In this document: in pieces, positions 32,931-41,596 of the stretch
How positions within the stretch are numbered: position 1 is the stretch's first letter
Layout: each line of letters opens with the position of its first letter
Source: Hymenobacter persicinus
GTDB taxonomy: Bacteria > Bacteroidota > Bacteroidia > Cytophagales > Hymenobacteraceae
Direction: 5' to 3'
Assembly (NCBI RefSeq): GCF_004167665.1
Contig: NZ_SEWE01000021.1
Span: forward strand, 1-64,000
Length of the DNA stretch: 64,000 bases
Program-made: the position numbers and the translations under genes
The notes under the pieces: model-generated
What the model saw: only the letters and a program-made list of their open reading frames with translations
Databases searched by the model: none
Told to the model about the DNA's origin: nothing

Positions 32931-35351
32931 CTACTTCAGCATGATTTCCTTGAAATCAGCCCCAACGACCACGCCCGGCAGGGCAGCTCCGGCTTCGGCG
33001 GCCACTTCCCCGCTCACGGCCGCCTGGCCATCTACCATGACGGTGCTCGGCGCGAAGGGCAGACCGTGCAGAATGAGCTGGTAGGTCGTGAAGCTGGGCT
33101 GGTAGTCGCCTTCGATGGTCTGGGTGAGCGTGAGCGTGGTATCGGTGCCGGTGAGGGTGAAGCGGCGGGTGCTGCTCTGGCCCTGCTGGTAGCCGTAGCC
33201 CTCGCCGCCGTCGTCGTAGACCACGCTGCTTTGCACGCCGTTTTTGAAGTATACGTGCAGGGTCAGCTCCTCCACCTTTTTCTCGCCCACGTACTGCATC
33301 AGCGGGTACATTGGCAGCACGGCCCCGGCCTGCACGAAGAGCGGAATCCGGTCGAGCGGGGCGCTGGCCCACACTTCGGCCCCACCCTGCCGGAGTTCGT
33401 CGGTCCAGTAGTAGAACCAGTCGCCGCGGGGCAGATACATCCAGCGGCCGTCGGCCCCGGCCTGAGTGATGGGACAGATCAGCAGGTGGTCGCCGAGGCC
33501 GAACTCGGCCATGCGCAGGTAGGTTTCCGTGTCGTTCTGGTCGAGGAAGGTGAGCGGGCGCAGCATGGGCGTGCCCTGGCTCACGTACTGCCAGAACGTG
33601 CTGTACATGTAGGGCAGCAGGCGGTAGCGCAGCTCAATGAACTTGCGGACCAGGTCGGTGGTGGCTTCGCCAAAGCTCCAGGGTTCCTGCTCGCCGTGGT
33701 CGCCGGAGCTATGGGTGCGGAAAAACGGGTGGAAGGCCGCCAGCGCCACCCAGCGGGCGTAGAGCTCCCCGTCGGGCGTGTCGATGAAGCCGCCCACGTC
33801 GGAGCCGATGAAGCTGAAGCCGGAGATGCTCAGGCGCTGGCACTGGATGTTGGCCAGCCACAGGTGCTCCCAGGAGGCAATGTTGTCGCCGGTCCAGCCC
33901 GAGGAGTAGCGCTGCCCGCCGGCGTAGGTGCTGCGGGTGATGGTGAAGGGCCGGTTGGGGAAGCTGAACTGCTTCACGCCCGTCGCCGTGGCCCGGGCCA
34001 TCTGCATACCGTAGATGTTGTGGGCCTTTTTGTGGGAAGCCGAATGCCCGTCGTAGTCGAAGCGCACGTCGTCGGGGAAGGTGCCCTTCTCGAACACGGC
34101 CGGCTCGTTCATGTCGTTCCAGACCCCGCGCACCCCGTCTTCCTGAATCAGCCCCTTGAACAGGCCGGCCCACCACTCGCGCACGGCGGGGCGGGTGAAG
34201 TCGGGGAAGTTGCAGAGCCCGGGCCACACCGAGCCCTTCATCAAGGGGCCGTCGGCGCGGCGGCAGAAAAAGTCCTTTGCCAGCGCCTCGGTATAGACCG
34301 GGTACTGGGGGTCAATCTTGATGCCCGGGTCGATGATAACGACGGTCTTAAAGCCATCCTCGGCCAGCTCCCGCACCATGCGCTTGGGGTCGGGGACGTG
34401 CGTGGGGCTCCAGGTAAAGCACCGGTAGCCGTCCATGTAGTCGATGTCGAGGTAGAGCGCGTCGCAGGGGATTTTCCGGTCGCGGAAGCCCTGGGCAATG
34501 CCCTTGAAGTTGCTTTCGGGGAAGTAGCTCCACTTGCACTGGTGGTAGCCCAGGGCCCAGAGCGGGGGCAGCTCGGGCGGGCAGGTCAGGCGGGTGTACT
34601 CCTGGGTGACTTCCAGCAGGGAGGGGCCGTAGATGAAATAGTAGTTCATCTCCCCGCCCTGGGCCCAGAAGCTGGTCACGTCGGCCCGCTCGGCGGCAAA
34701 GTCGAACGAGGCCTTGAAGGTGTTGTCGAAGAAGATGCCGTGGGCAATCTTCTGCTGCAGCTCCTGGTAGAAGGGAATGTTCTTGTAGAGCGGGTCTGAG
34801 CCCTTGGTGTAGCCGTAGGTGTCGGTGCCCCAGTTGGTGAAGCGCTTGCCGCGCAGGTTCATGTTGTCGGGCTTGTCGCCGAGGCCGTAGTAGTGCACCC
34901 CGCTCTGCACCTGCTTGCTCATCTTGACGATGTCGTTGCCGGTTTCGTCGTCGTACTCCCAGTGGAAGCCTTTCTCGTCGGCGCTGAGCACGTTGCCCGA
35001 GCGGTCGAGCACCCGCACCCGCAGCGTTTCCTTGCTGATGGTGCAGATCAGGCGGTCGGTGGTGATGCGGAAGTGGTCGGGCTTCTCCCGAAACTCCAGA
35101 AACTCCGGGGCCGGGCGCGGACTGTCGGCCGGCACGGCGTAGCTGAAATCCTGGGCGAAGCCAACCTCGGTGGCGTAGCGGAAGCGCAGAATCTTGTCGG
35201 TAATCACCTGCACGCTCAGCTGCACGCCGTTGTCGCAGGAGAACAGAAAGTCGTGGTCGTGCTGGATGCCGGTCAGCACCTGGCCGGGGAAGAACTCCTG
35301 CTTCCCTTTCGCAGCCAGGTCATTGACCATGTAGTTATTTTCCTGAATCAT
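32931..35351 (-). CDS. Alpha-glucosidase, glycoside hydrolase family 31
   Basis: 806 residues from the ATG at 35351. An N-terminal galactose-mutarotase-like domain is followed by the GH31 barrel: LDIDYMDGYRCFTW, the nucleophile Asp in GVWNDMNEPAVFEKG (about residue 412) and the acid/base region GWTGDNIASWEHL. The C-terminal part is the DUF5110-like beta domain. No signal peptide is visible, so cytoplasmic hydrolysis of maltose or isomaltose-type oligosaccharides is expected. A second, secreted GH31 lies at 42347-45367. Confidence 0.94.
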   Translation of the reverse strand: MIQENNYMVNDLAAKGKQEFFPGQVLTGIQHDHDFLFSCDNGVQLSVQVITDKILRFRYATEVGFAQDFSYAVPADSPRPAPEFLEFREKPDHFRITTDRLICTISKETLRVRVLDRSGNVLSADEKGFHWEYDDETGNDIVKMSKQVQSGVHYYGLGDKPDNMNLRGKRFTNWGTDTYGYTKGSDPLYKNIPFYQELQQKIAHGIFFDNTFKASFDFAAERADVTSFWAQGGEMNYYFIYGPSLLEVTQEYTRLTCPPELPPLWALGYHQCKWSYFPESNFKGIAQGFRDRKIPCDALYLDIDYMDGYRCFTWSPTHVPDPKRMVRELAEDGFKTVVIIDPGIKIDPQYPVYTEALAKDFFCRRADGPLMKGSVWPGLCNFPDFTRPAVREWWAGLFKGLIQEDGVRGVWNDMNEPAVFEKGTFPDDVRFDYDGHSASHKKAHNIYGMQMARATATGVKQFSFPNRPFTITRSTYAGGQRYSSGWTGDNIASWEHLWLANIQCQRLSISGFSFIGSDVGGFIDTPDGELYARWVALAAFHPFFRTHSSGDHGEQEPWSFGEATTDLVRKFIELRYRLLPYMYSTFWQYVSQGTPMLRPLTFLDQNDTETYLRMAEFGLGDHLLICPITQAGADGRWMYLPRGDWFYYWTDELRQGGAEVWASAPLDRIPLFVQAGAVLPMYPLMQYVGEKKVEELTLHVYFKNGVQSSVVYDDGGEGYGYQQGQSSTRRFTLTGTDTTLTLTQTIEGDYQPSFTTYQLILHGLPFAPSTVMVDGQAAVSGEVAAEAGAALPGVVVGADFKEIMLK

Positions 35352-35427
35352 GTCAGCTCGTGGAGATGGGGCCAAGAAGGCGGGCAAAAAATATTCCGGC
35401 GGGGCCAGAGGCGCCGCACGGAAGCCT

Positions 35428-35435
35428 GCAAGGTA
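35428..35435 (-). promoter_or_regulatory. Possible -7 box (TACCTTGC) for the GH31 gene
   Basis: One base off TAnnTTTG at the last TG pair, on the minus strand, about 77 bases upstream of the GH31 start and just after a T-run. Weak evidence. Confidence 0.3.
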
Positions 35436-35550
35436 AAAAACGATTCCCGCGATTTTTGCCTAACATTACCTTCCCATCCCAAAAATGGCCTTCACACCTA
35501 GCATGGCGGCCTTTTACCCCGTTTTTTCTTTTCCGCCGTCCGTTCGAGCT

Positions 35551-36537
35551 ATGAAGTTACAGCCCGTCAAAGTATTGCTGTTAGGCTGGGATGAAATGCC
35601 CCCTGCCCCGGCCCAGCCGGTGGCCCCCAGTGCCCTCACCCTCGCCCACAGCCTGTCGGCAAAGGCCGTGGCGCTGGCCGTGCTGCTGCCCCACCTGCCC
35701 GCGGGTCAGGTCCCGATTCCGCAGACCCAGCTAACCGGCCTGGGCAACCTCGACCCGCAGCTGCTGGCCACAACCCAGCGCCCCGCCGGGGCTTGGCAGG
35801 CCCCGGCCGCGCCCTACGCCGGCGCCGCCAGCCCCCCGCCAGCTCCTGCCGAAGCCGCCGACCCAACCACGGCGGCCCCACCCGCGGCGGACAGCAGCTT
35901 CACGGTGACTACGGCCGCGCCCCGGCCCCTGCGGCCGGCCGCGGCGGGCGGGCTGGAGCAGCCCGAGCTGGCTCCCGCTGGTCGGGAGGTTGGGGCTGAG
36001 CCCGGCCCGGCGGAAGCCAGCGCCCTGAGCCAGCCCGCCGACGAACTAACGCTGCCTGAACCGGAGCCAACCATACCGACGCCGGCGGATTCAGCCGCCC
36101 GGCAACCCCTGGTGCGGGCTCTGGCCGCGCTGCGCAACGACGACGACGAGTCGGCGGCCGACCTGAACTTCCGCGTGATTCAGTACGCCCGGTTTGCCGC
36201 ACCCCAGGCCGCGGGGCAGGAGTTTGCCGTGATTTACGCCGCCGACTGGCCCGCTTGGCTGGCCGCCCTCGAAATCCGGCAGCTCACGGGCCGGCCGCTG
36301 GTGCTGCACGTGCAGTCGTTGGCCGCCGACCGCAACACGCCCGCCGACCGGGGCTGGGCGTTGGAGCTGGAACGCTTAACTTTGCGCCGGGCCGACCTGA
36401 TTCTGGCCGCCACGCCTGCCGTGGCGGACCGGCTGCAGGCCACTTACGGATTTGCCGCCGGCCGCTGCCGGGTGGTGGCTCCTGACGACACGCAGGCTCT
36501 TTACGAGGTGCTCAACAGCTTTTCACCCGCGGATTAG
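35551..36537 (+). CDS. Half glycosyltransferase: GT-B N-terminal domain with Ala/Pro-rich insert
   Basis: 328 residues. The opening VKVLLLGWDEMPP and the segment FAVIYAADWPAWLAALEIR, then GRPLVLHVQSLAADR and ADLILAATPAVADRLQATYG, match the N-terminal Rossmann domain of GT4/GT5 enzymes (glycogen-synthase-like). The C-terminal domain that binds the nucleotide sugar is absent: the protein ends right after VVAPDD. Residues about 80-190 are an Ala/Pro/Glu-rich linker that replaces conserved sequence. It is either a decayed gene that kept its frame or a repurposed acceptor-binding half. It leads a three-gene run with two YdeI paralogues. Confidence 0.8.
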   Translation: MKLQPVKVLLLGWDEMPPAPAQPVAPSALTLAHSLSAKAVALAVLLPHLPAGQVPIPQTQLTGLGNLDPQLLATTQRPAGAWQAPAAPYAGAASPPPAPAEAADPTTAAPPAADSSFTVTTAAPRPLRPAAAGGLEQPELAPAGREVGAEPGPAEASALSQPADELTLPEPEPTIPTPADSAARQPLVRALAALRNDDDESAADLNFRVIQYARFAAPQAAGQEFAVIYAADWPAWLAALEIRQLTGRPLVLHVQSLAADRNTPADRGWALELERLTLRRADLILAATPAVADRLQATYGFAAGRCRVVAPDDTQALYEVLNSFSPAD

Positions 36538-36547
36538 CGGGCCGCTT

Positions 36548-36555
36548 TACTTTCT
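36548..36555 (+). promoter_or_regulatory. -7-like box (TACTTTCT) 4 bases before the start
   Basis: Near-consensus box ending four bases before the ATG at 36560, in the 22-base gap after the glycosyltransferase fragment. See the findings for the set. Confidence 0.35.
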
Positions 36556-36559
36556 TTTC

Positions 36560-37036
36560 ATGTCCGATTCTCCCGAACAGCGCTTCGACGCCACCCTTGA
36601 ACTTGACAGCACCGACGGCGGCGTGGTCGTGGTGATGCCCTTCGATGTGGCGGCCGTCTTTGCGCCCCAGCGCGCCCCGTTTCACGTGCGCGGCACCGTC
36701 GACGGCTTCCCGTTTCGCCTCACCCTGATTCAGAACAAGGAAGGCGAGTACACGCTGCCCGTCAACAAGCAGCTGCGCAACGCCATCAACAAAAGCTGGA
36801 GCTCCGACGTGCAGGTTGTCATTGGTCCCGACACCGACGAGGGCACCCTGGAGCTGCCCGAGGAGTTGGAGCGCGCCCTGCGCACGGCCGGTACCCGCGC
36901 CAAGTTTGATGCCCTAGCCTACCCCCACCGCCGCGAGTACGTGCAGTGGATTGAGCGCGCCAAGAAGCCCGAAACCCGCCAGCGTCGCATTGAGGAAGCC
37001 CTGGAGCGCATTGCCAGCGGCAAAAAGCTCGGCTAA
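36560..37036 (+). CDS. YdeI/OmdA-family protein with DUF1905 domain, copy 1
   Basis: 158 residues. The N-terminal DUF1905 beta-barrel (FDATLEL ... VVVVMPFDVAAVF ... FHVRGTVDGFPFRLTL) is joined to the helical YdeI/OmpD-associated tail (FDALAYPHRREYVQWIERAKKPETR ending IASGKKLG). The family is common in Bacteroidota and soil bacteria and has been linked to resistance to bacteriocin-like stress in one lineage; no function is established here. A paralogue follows 13 bases later. Confidence 0.88.
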   Translation: MSDSPEQRFDATLELDSTDGGVVVVMPFDVAAVFAPQRAPFHVRGTVDGFPFRLTLIQNKEGEYTLPVNKQLRNAINKSWSSDVQVVIGPDTDEGTLELPEELERALRTAGTRAKFDALAYPHRREYVQWIERAKKPETRQRRIEEALERIASGKKLG

Positions 37037-37049
37037 GCGCCCGCAGGCT

Positions 37050-37517
37050 ATGAGTGAGATGCACAGCTTTGAAGCCCAGCTTCAAGGAACCTCCGGGGGC
37101 GGTTGCTTCTGCCTGCCGCCCCTCGACGTGCCCGCGCTGTTTGGCACCAAAGGCCAGCTGCGGGTCCAGGGCACCATCGACGGACACGCGTTTACATCGA
37201 GCCTGAGCCCGATGGGCGGGGGCCAGCACATGCTGCTCGTGCACAAGGCTACCCGCGCCGTCATTGGCAAGCAGCCCGGCGACGTGGTGCACGTGAGCCT
37301 GAACCGGGACTTGGCGGAGCGCACCGTGGCAGTGCCCGAGGAGCTGGCCATGGCCCTGGCTGCCGTGCCCGGCGCCCGCACAACTTTCGACGCGCTGGCC
37401 TTCACCCACCGCAAGGAGTTTGCCCGCTGGATTACGGACGCCAAACGACCCGAAACCCGGCAGCGCCGCTTGACTCAGGCCGTGGAAATGATAACCCAGG
37501 GCAAGAAGCTGAGCTAG
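37050..37517 (+). CDS. YdeI/OmdA-family protein with DUF1905 domain, copy 2
   Basis: 155 residues with the same layout as copy 1: FEAQLQG ... FCLPPLDVPALFG ... LRVQGTIDGHAFTSSL in the barrel part and FDALAFTHRKEFARWITDAKR, then PETRQRRLTQAVEM, in the tail. The C-terminal halves are much more alike than the N-terminal halves. Close spacing indicates one transcript and a local tandem duplication. Confidence 0.88.
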   Translation: MSEMHSFEAQLQGTSGGGCFCLPPLDVPALFGTKGQLRVQGTIDGHAFTSSLSPMGGGQHMLLVHKATRAVIGKQPGDVVHVSLNRDLAERTVAVPEELAMALAAVPGARTTFDALAFTHRKEFARWITDAKRPETRQRRLTQAVEMITQGKKLS

Positions 37518-37540
37518 ACCGGCCTTTCGTTGCAGACCCC

Positions 37541-37577
37541 AAAAAGGCGACCCGGACACTGCGGGCCGCCTTTTTTT
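37541..37577. terminator. Bidirectional terminator between convergent genes
   Basis: AGGCGACCCG (37545-37554) pairs with CGGGCCGCCT (37562-37571) with one mismatch, flanked by AAAA and a run of T. It serves the YdeI pair and glgB. Confidence 0.8.
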
Positions 37578-37589
37578 GTGGGCTTAAAC

Positions 37590-39629
37590 TTACCCCCGGG
37601 CCAGCACCAGGGCCGTGCGGCTGGTCACGTAGAGGCTGAGCTTGTCGACGCCGTCTTCACGGAATGTCTCGTAAGTCAACGTGTCGTCGACGCGCTGGAA
37701 GCCGCCGAAGTCGGCGTGGTCGGACGAGAGGATGACGCGGTAGCGGCCGGGCTGGGGCACGAAGAACCGGTAGTCGGGGATGCTGGCACTGATGTGGAAG
37801 TTGAACACGAAAATCAGCCCGCCCCGCTCGAAAATCAGAACTTGGTTGGTGTCGTCCTCGTTGAGCTTCCGGGCTTGCGGAGCTGCCAGCAGCCGGCGCT
37901 GCCGGGCCGTGGTGACCATGGCTTGGTCGAAGGCCTGCAGAAACTGAAACTTCAGGTCGGGGTTGTCGGGCAGGCTCCACTGGCGGCGGGCGTGCTGGTA
38001 GCTCCAGTCGTTGCCGGCGCGGGGAAAGTCGACCCACTCGGGGTGGCCAAACTCGTTGCCGATAAAGCTCAGGTAAGCCTCGCCGCCCAGGCTGAGCGTG
38101 AGCAGGCGAATCAGCTTGTGCAAGGCCACGCCCCGGGCCACAATGGGGCTGGCATCGTCGCGATGCATGTGCTCGTAGATGGCCGCGTCGAGCAGCCAGT
38201 GGGCCAGGGTTTTGTCGCCGACCAGGGCCTGGTCGTGGCTTTCGGCGTAGGCCACGGTTTTTTCCCCGGCCCGGCGGTTGGTGAGCGTGTACCACAGCTC
38301 GCCCAGGTTCCAGTCTTCGTCGCGGCGGTGCTTGAGCAGCTTGATCCAGTAGTCGGGAATACCCATGCCCAGGCGGTAGTCGAAGCCGATGCCGCCCTCG
38401 CTGATGGGCCGGCACAGGCCGGGCATCCCGCTCATGTCTTCGGCAATCAGCAGGGCCCCGCGCTTCATCTCGTGCACCAGCGTGGTGGCCAGCTGCAGGT
38501 ACAACACCGCGTCCTCGTCCACCTCGGGTCCGAAATACTGGTCGTAGGAACCGAAGCTGACGCCCTCGCCGTGGTGGTGGTAGAGCATGCTGGTCACCCC
38601 GTCGAAGCGGAAGCCGTCGAAGTGGAACTCATCGAGCCAGTAGCGCAGATTCGACAGCAGAAACTGCTGCACCTCGGGCTTGGCGTAGTCGAACAGCTTG
38701 GAGTCCCAGCCGGGGTGGTTGCCCCGCGCGCCAGGGTGGAAATACTGCCCGCCGGAGCCGTCGAAGTCGGCCAGGCCCTCGGCCTCATTTTTCACGGCGT
38801 GGGAATGCACCACGTCGAGCAGCACGGCAATGCCGCGGTTGTGGGCCTCGTTGATGAGGTGCTTGAGCTCCTCGGGCGTGCCGAAGCGCGAGGACGCGGC
38901 GAAGAAATTGGCCACGTGGTAGCCGAAGGAGCCGTAGTAGGGGTGCTCCATGATGGCCATCAGCTGGATGCAGTTGTAGCCCAGCGCCTGCACCCGGGGC
39001 AGCACCTTTTCGGCAAATTCCAGGTAGGTGCCGAGCCGGTATTCCTCGGTAGCCATGCCCACGTGGGCCTCGTAGATAAACGGCTCCCGCACGTAGTTCT
39101 GAATGCGGAATTTCTGATCAGACCAGGCAAACGGGGTTTCGGGGCGCCAGACCTGGCCGGCAAAGTCCTTGGTATGCTCGTCCTGCACGGCCCGGCGCAG
39201 GGTGGCCGGCAGCCGGTCCTTGCCCCCGTTGGCGGCGCCTACGTGCACCTTGTAGCGGCTGCCGTGGGTGAGGCGGCCGGCGTACTCCTTGTCGGGAAAG
39301 AAGGCCTCCCAGACTCCATCAGGGCCCTGTTGCAGCGGATCAGCGCCCCGGTCCCACTGGTTGAAGTCGCCAATCAACGCCAAGTAGTTGGCCGCTGGCG
39401 CCCACTCCCGAAACCAGTAACCCCGGCGGCGCCCGTCGTAGGTGAGGCCCAGGCGCTGGTGGGCGGAGGCAAACTTCACCAACGAGCCGTATTGGGCCGT
39501 GATGTCGGCCAGACGCTGGGCCAGGCGCGCCTGCCGGGCCAGCAGGATGGGCTCGTAGGGCGCCAGCCAGGAATCGTGCTGCACCAAGGGCAGCACGGGA
39601 GCGGAAGCGGTGGAGTCGGCGGTGGTCAT
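37590..39629 (-). CDS. glgB: 1,4-alpha-glucan branching enzyme (GH13)
   Basis: 679 residues. The N-terminal CBM48-like domain (YWFREWAPAANYLALIGDFN) is followed by the GH13 barrel: EAHVGMATEEYRLGTY, LLDVVHSHAVKNEAEGL, the nucleophile Asp in FRFDGVTSMLYHHHGEG (about residue 341), the acid Glu in LIAEDMSGMP and AESHDQALVGDKT. The sequence is closest in style to the eukaryotic-like branching enzymes that occur in Bacteroidota. It makes alpha-1,6 branches in glycogen. No complete glycogen synthase gene is in the window, only the half glycosyltransferase nearby. Confidence 0.95.
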   Translation of the reverse strand: MTTADSTASAPVLPLVQHDSWLAPYEPILLARQARLAQRLADITAQYGSLVKFASAHQRLGLTYDGRRRGYWFREWAPAANYLALIGDFNQWDRGADPLQQGPDGVWEAFFPDKEYAGRLTHGSRYKVHVGAANGGKDRLPATLRRAVQDEHTKDFAGQVWRPETPFAWSDQKFRIQNYVREPFIYEAHVGMATEEYRLGTYLEFAEKVLPRVQALGYNCIQLMAIMEHPYYGSFGYHVANFFAASSRFGTPEELKHLINEAHNRGIAVLLDVVHSHAVKNEAEGLADFDGSGGQYFHPGARGNHPGWDSKLFDYAKPEVQQFLLSNLRYWLDEFHFDGFRFDGVTSMLYHHHGEGVSFGSYDQYFGPEVDEDAVLYLQLATTLVHEMKRGALLIAEDMSGMPGLCRPISEGGIGFDYRLGMGIPDYWIKLLKHRRDEDWNLGELWYTLTNRRAGEKTVAYAESHDQALVGDKTLAHWLLDAAIYEHMHRDDASPIVARGVALHKLIRLLTLSLGGEAYLSFIGNEFGHPEWVDFPRAGNDWSYQHARRQWSLPDNPDLKFQFLQAFDQAMVTTARQRRLLAAPQARKLNEDDTNQVLIFERGGLIFVFNFHISASIPDYRFFVPQPGRYRVILSSDHADFGGFQRVDDTLTYETFREDGVDKLSLYVTSRTALVLARG

Positions 39630-39652
39630 AGCAGAACGGAGCAGGTTTGGCC

Positions 39653-39686
39653 CAAAGCTACAATTACGAATGAACTACGAAACAAA
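39653..39686 (-). promoter_or_regulatory. Promoter of glgB (TTTG, 22 bases, TAGCTTTG)
   Basis: On the minus strand a -33 TTTG (39683-39686) and an exact -7 TAnnTTTG box (39653-39660) with normal spacing. The box ends 23 bases before the glgB start. Confidence 0.65.
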
Positions 39687-39714
39687 TCCATCGGCAGCGG
39701 CGGCCGGACAGCCT

Positions 39715-39807
39715 TAGTAGGAGTGATTTTATTTTCTGGATTCATCCTACTTTTCACGGCCTCCGGCAATTGTAGGATGGTTTTCTACTTCTGAAACAAT
39801 CCTACTA
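39715..39807. repeat. Concentric inverted repeats of a TCCTAC motif
   Basis: The outer pair TAGTAGGA (39715-39722) and TCCTACTA (39800-39807), and the inner pair ATCCTAC (39744-39750) and GTAGGAT (39772-39778), share one centre at 39761. Matching flanks extend the outer arms to about 14 bases with two mismatches. The structure occupies most of the spacer between glgB and the gamma-glutamyltransferase gene. Confidence 0.7.
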
Positions 39808-39838
39808 CGGACGAGCGGCATGATTTGCGGCGGAGCCT

Positions 39839-39846
39839 TACCTTCA
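39839..39846 (+). promoter_or_regulatory. -7-like box (TACCTTCA) 4 bases before the start
   Basis: Near-consensus box ending four bases before the ATG at 39851. No -33 TTTG at canonical spacing. Confidence 0.35.
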
Positions 39847-39850
39847 CCGC

Positions 39851-41596
39851 ATGACTTCTCGCCTGCCCCTGCTGGGCCTGACGGCGCTGCTGACCTACTG
39901 CACCGCCGCGCCGCCCTCCCATTCGACCAGTTCCACAACCTCACCGGCCGCGGCCACCTACGCCCTGCTGCCCGCTGCCACGGCCGGCATCACGGCGAGC
40001 AAAGCCCTGGTGGTATCGGCGCACCCGGCGGCCTCACGCATCGGCGTCGAGATTCTGCGCCGGGGCGGCAACGCCTACGATGCGGCCGTGGCCGTGCAGT
40101 TTGCCCTGGCCGTGGCGCTGCCGGCGGCCGGCAATATCGGCGGGGGCGGTTTTTTGCTGTACCGCGGCGCCGACGGGCAGGAGGGCGCCCTCGACTTCCG
40201 CGAAACGGCCCCCGCCGCCGCCACGCGCGACATGTACCTGGACGCGCAGGGCAACGTGATACCCAACCTGAGCATTCTGGGCCACCGGGCCGCGGGCGTG
40301 CCGGGCACCGTGGCGGGCATGGAGGCGCTGCACCAGAAGCTGGGCAAGCTGCCGTGGAAAGACGTGGTGCAGCCCGCCGTGGATCTGGCCACCCAGGGCC
40401 TGCCGCTCACCGACAAGGAAGCGGCGGGCCTGAACAGCACCAAAAACGATTTTGCCAAGGTCAACCCCTACAATGCCTACCTGATTCCGGGCACCTGGCA
40501 CCCCGGCGACGTGATTCGCTACCCGGAGCTGGCCCGGACCCTGGCGCGCATCCGTGACCAGGGCCGCGCGGGCTTCTACGAGGGGGCCACCGCCGACTTT
40601 ATCGTGGCCGAAATGCAGCGCGGCAAGGGCATCATCACCAAAGCCGACCTGAAAGCCTACCAGCCCAAGTGGCGCACCCCGCTGCACGGGCAGTACCGCG
40701 GCCACGACGTGCTGACGTTTCCACCGCCCTCCTCCGGGGGCGTGGCGCTGTTGCAGATGCTGCAGATGCTCGAGCCATACGATTTGCAGAAAGCCGGCTG
40801 GCACTCCCCCCAGGCCACGCACTGGATAACCGAAGCGGAGCGCCGCGTGTATGCCGACCGCGCCACCTACCTCGGCGACCCGGACTTCGGCCAGGTGCCC
40901 GTGGCGCAGCTGCTCGATAAAAGCTACAACCGGCAGCGCATGGCCACCATGCAGCCCTTCCGCGCCACGCCCAGCCGGGACGTGACGGCCGGGGCGGGCA
41001 TTGCCGGCTACGAGTCGGACCAGACCACGCACTACAGCATCGTGGATGCGCTGGGCAACGCGGTGAGCTGCACGACCACCCTTAACGGGGCCTACGGCAG
41101 CAAGGTGGTGGTGGCCGGAGCGGGCTTCCTGCTCAACAACGAAATGGACGACTTCAGCAGCAAGCCCGGCGTGCCCAATTCCTACGGCTTGGTGGGCGGC
41201 ACGGCCAACGCCATTGCCCCCGGCAAGCGGATGCTGTCCTCGATGACGCCCGCCATCCTGACTCGGAATGGCAAACTGGAAATGGTGGTCGGCACGCCCG
41301 GGGGCAGCACCATTATCACCAGCGTGCTGCAGGCCATCGTGCACGTGTACGACTACGGCATGACCATGCAGCAGGCCGTGGCCGCCCCGCGCCTGCACCA
41401 CCAGTGGCTGCCCGACCAGATTGACGTCGAAGAAAACTCCCTGCTGCCGGTGGGCATCGACTCCCTGCGCCAGCGCGGCTACGTGCTCAAGCCCCGGGGC
41501 CGCTGGGGCCGCATCGACGCCATCCGGGTGCTCCCCGACGGCCGGCTCGAAGGCGGCGCCGACCCCCGCGGCGACGACTCCGCCCAGGGGTATTAG
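39851..41596 (+). CDS. ggt: Gamma-glutamyltransferase
   Basis: 581 residues. The N-terminus is hydrophobic with a Cys (GLTALLTYC), which may be a lipobox. The large-subunit region has RGGNAYDAAVAVQFALAV and GGGGFLLYR. The autoprocessing and catalytic Thr lies in QTTHYSIVD (first Thr at residue 392), followed by the small-subunit motifs LNNEMDDFSSKPG and the glycine-rich GTPGGSTIITSVLQ. It should mature by self-cleavage into two chains in the periplasm and hydrolyse or transfer gamma-glutamyl groups from glutathione or gamma-glutamyl peptides. Confidence 0.95.
   Translation: MTSRLPLLGLTALLTYCTAAPPSHSTSSTTSPAAATYALLPAATAGITASKALVVSAHPAASRIGVEILRRGGNAYDAAVAVQFALAVALPAAGNIGGGGFLLYRGADGQEGALDFRETAPAAATRDMYLDAQGNVIPNLSILGHRAAGVPGTVAGMEALHQKLGKLPWKDVVQPAVDLATQGLPLTDKEAAGLNSTKNDFAKVNPYNAYLIPGTWHPGDVIRYPELARTLARIRDQGRAGFYEGATADFIVAEMQRGKGIITKADLKAYQPKWRTPLHGQYRGHDVLTFPPPSSGGVALLQMLQMLEPYDLQKAGWHSPQATHWITEAERRVYADRATYLGDPDFGQVPVAQLLDKSYNRQRMATMQPFRATPSRDVTAGAGIAGYESDQTTHYSIVDALGNAVSCTTTLNGAYGSKVVVAGAGFLLNNEMDDFSSKPGVPNSYGLVGGTANAIAPGKRMLSSMTPAILTRNGKLEMVVGTPGGSTIITSVLQAIVHVYDYGMTMQQAVAAPRLHHQWLPDQIDVEENSLLPVGIDSLRQRGYVLKPRGRWGRIDAIRVLPDGRLEGGADPRGDDSAQGY

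Noticed and set aside
37530..39794. 754-codon plus-strand open frame
   Set aside because: Antisense to glgB, which has all GH13 catalytic motifs.
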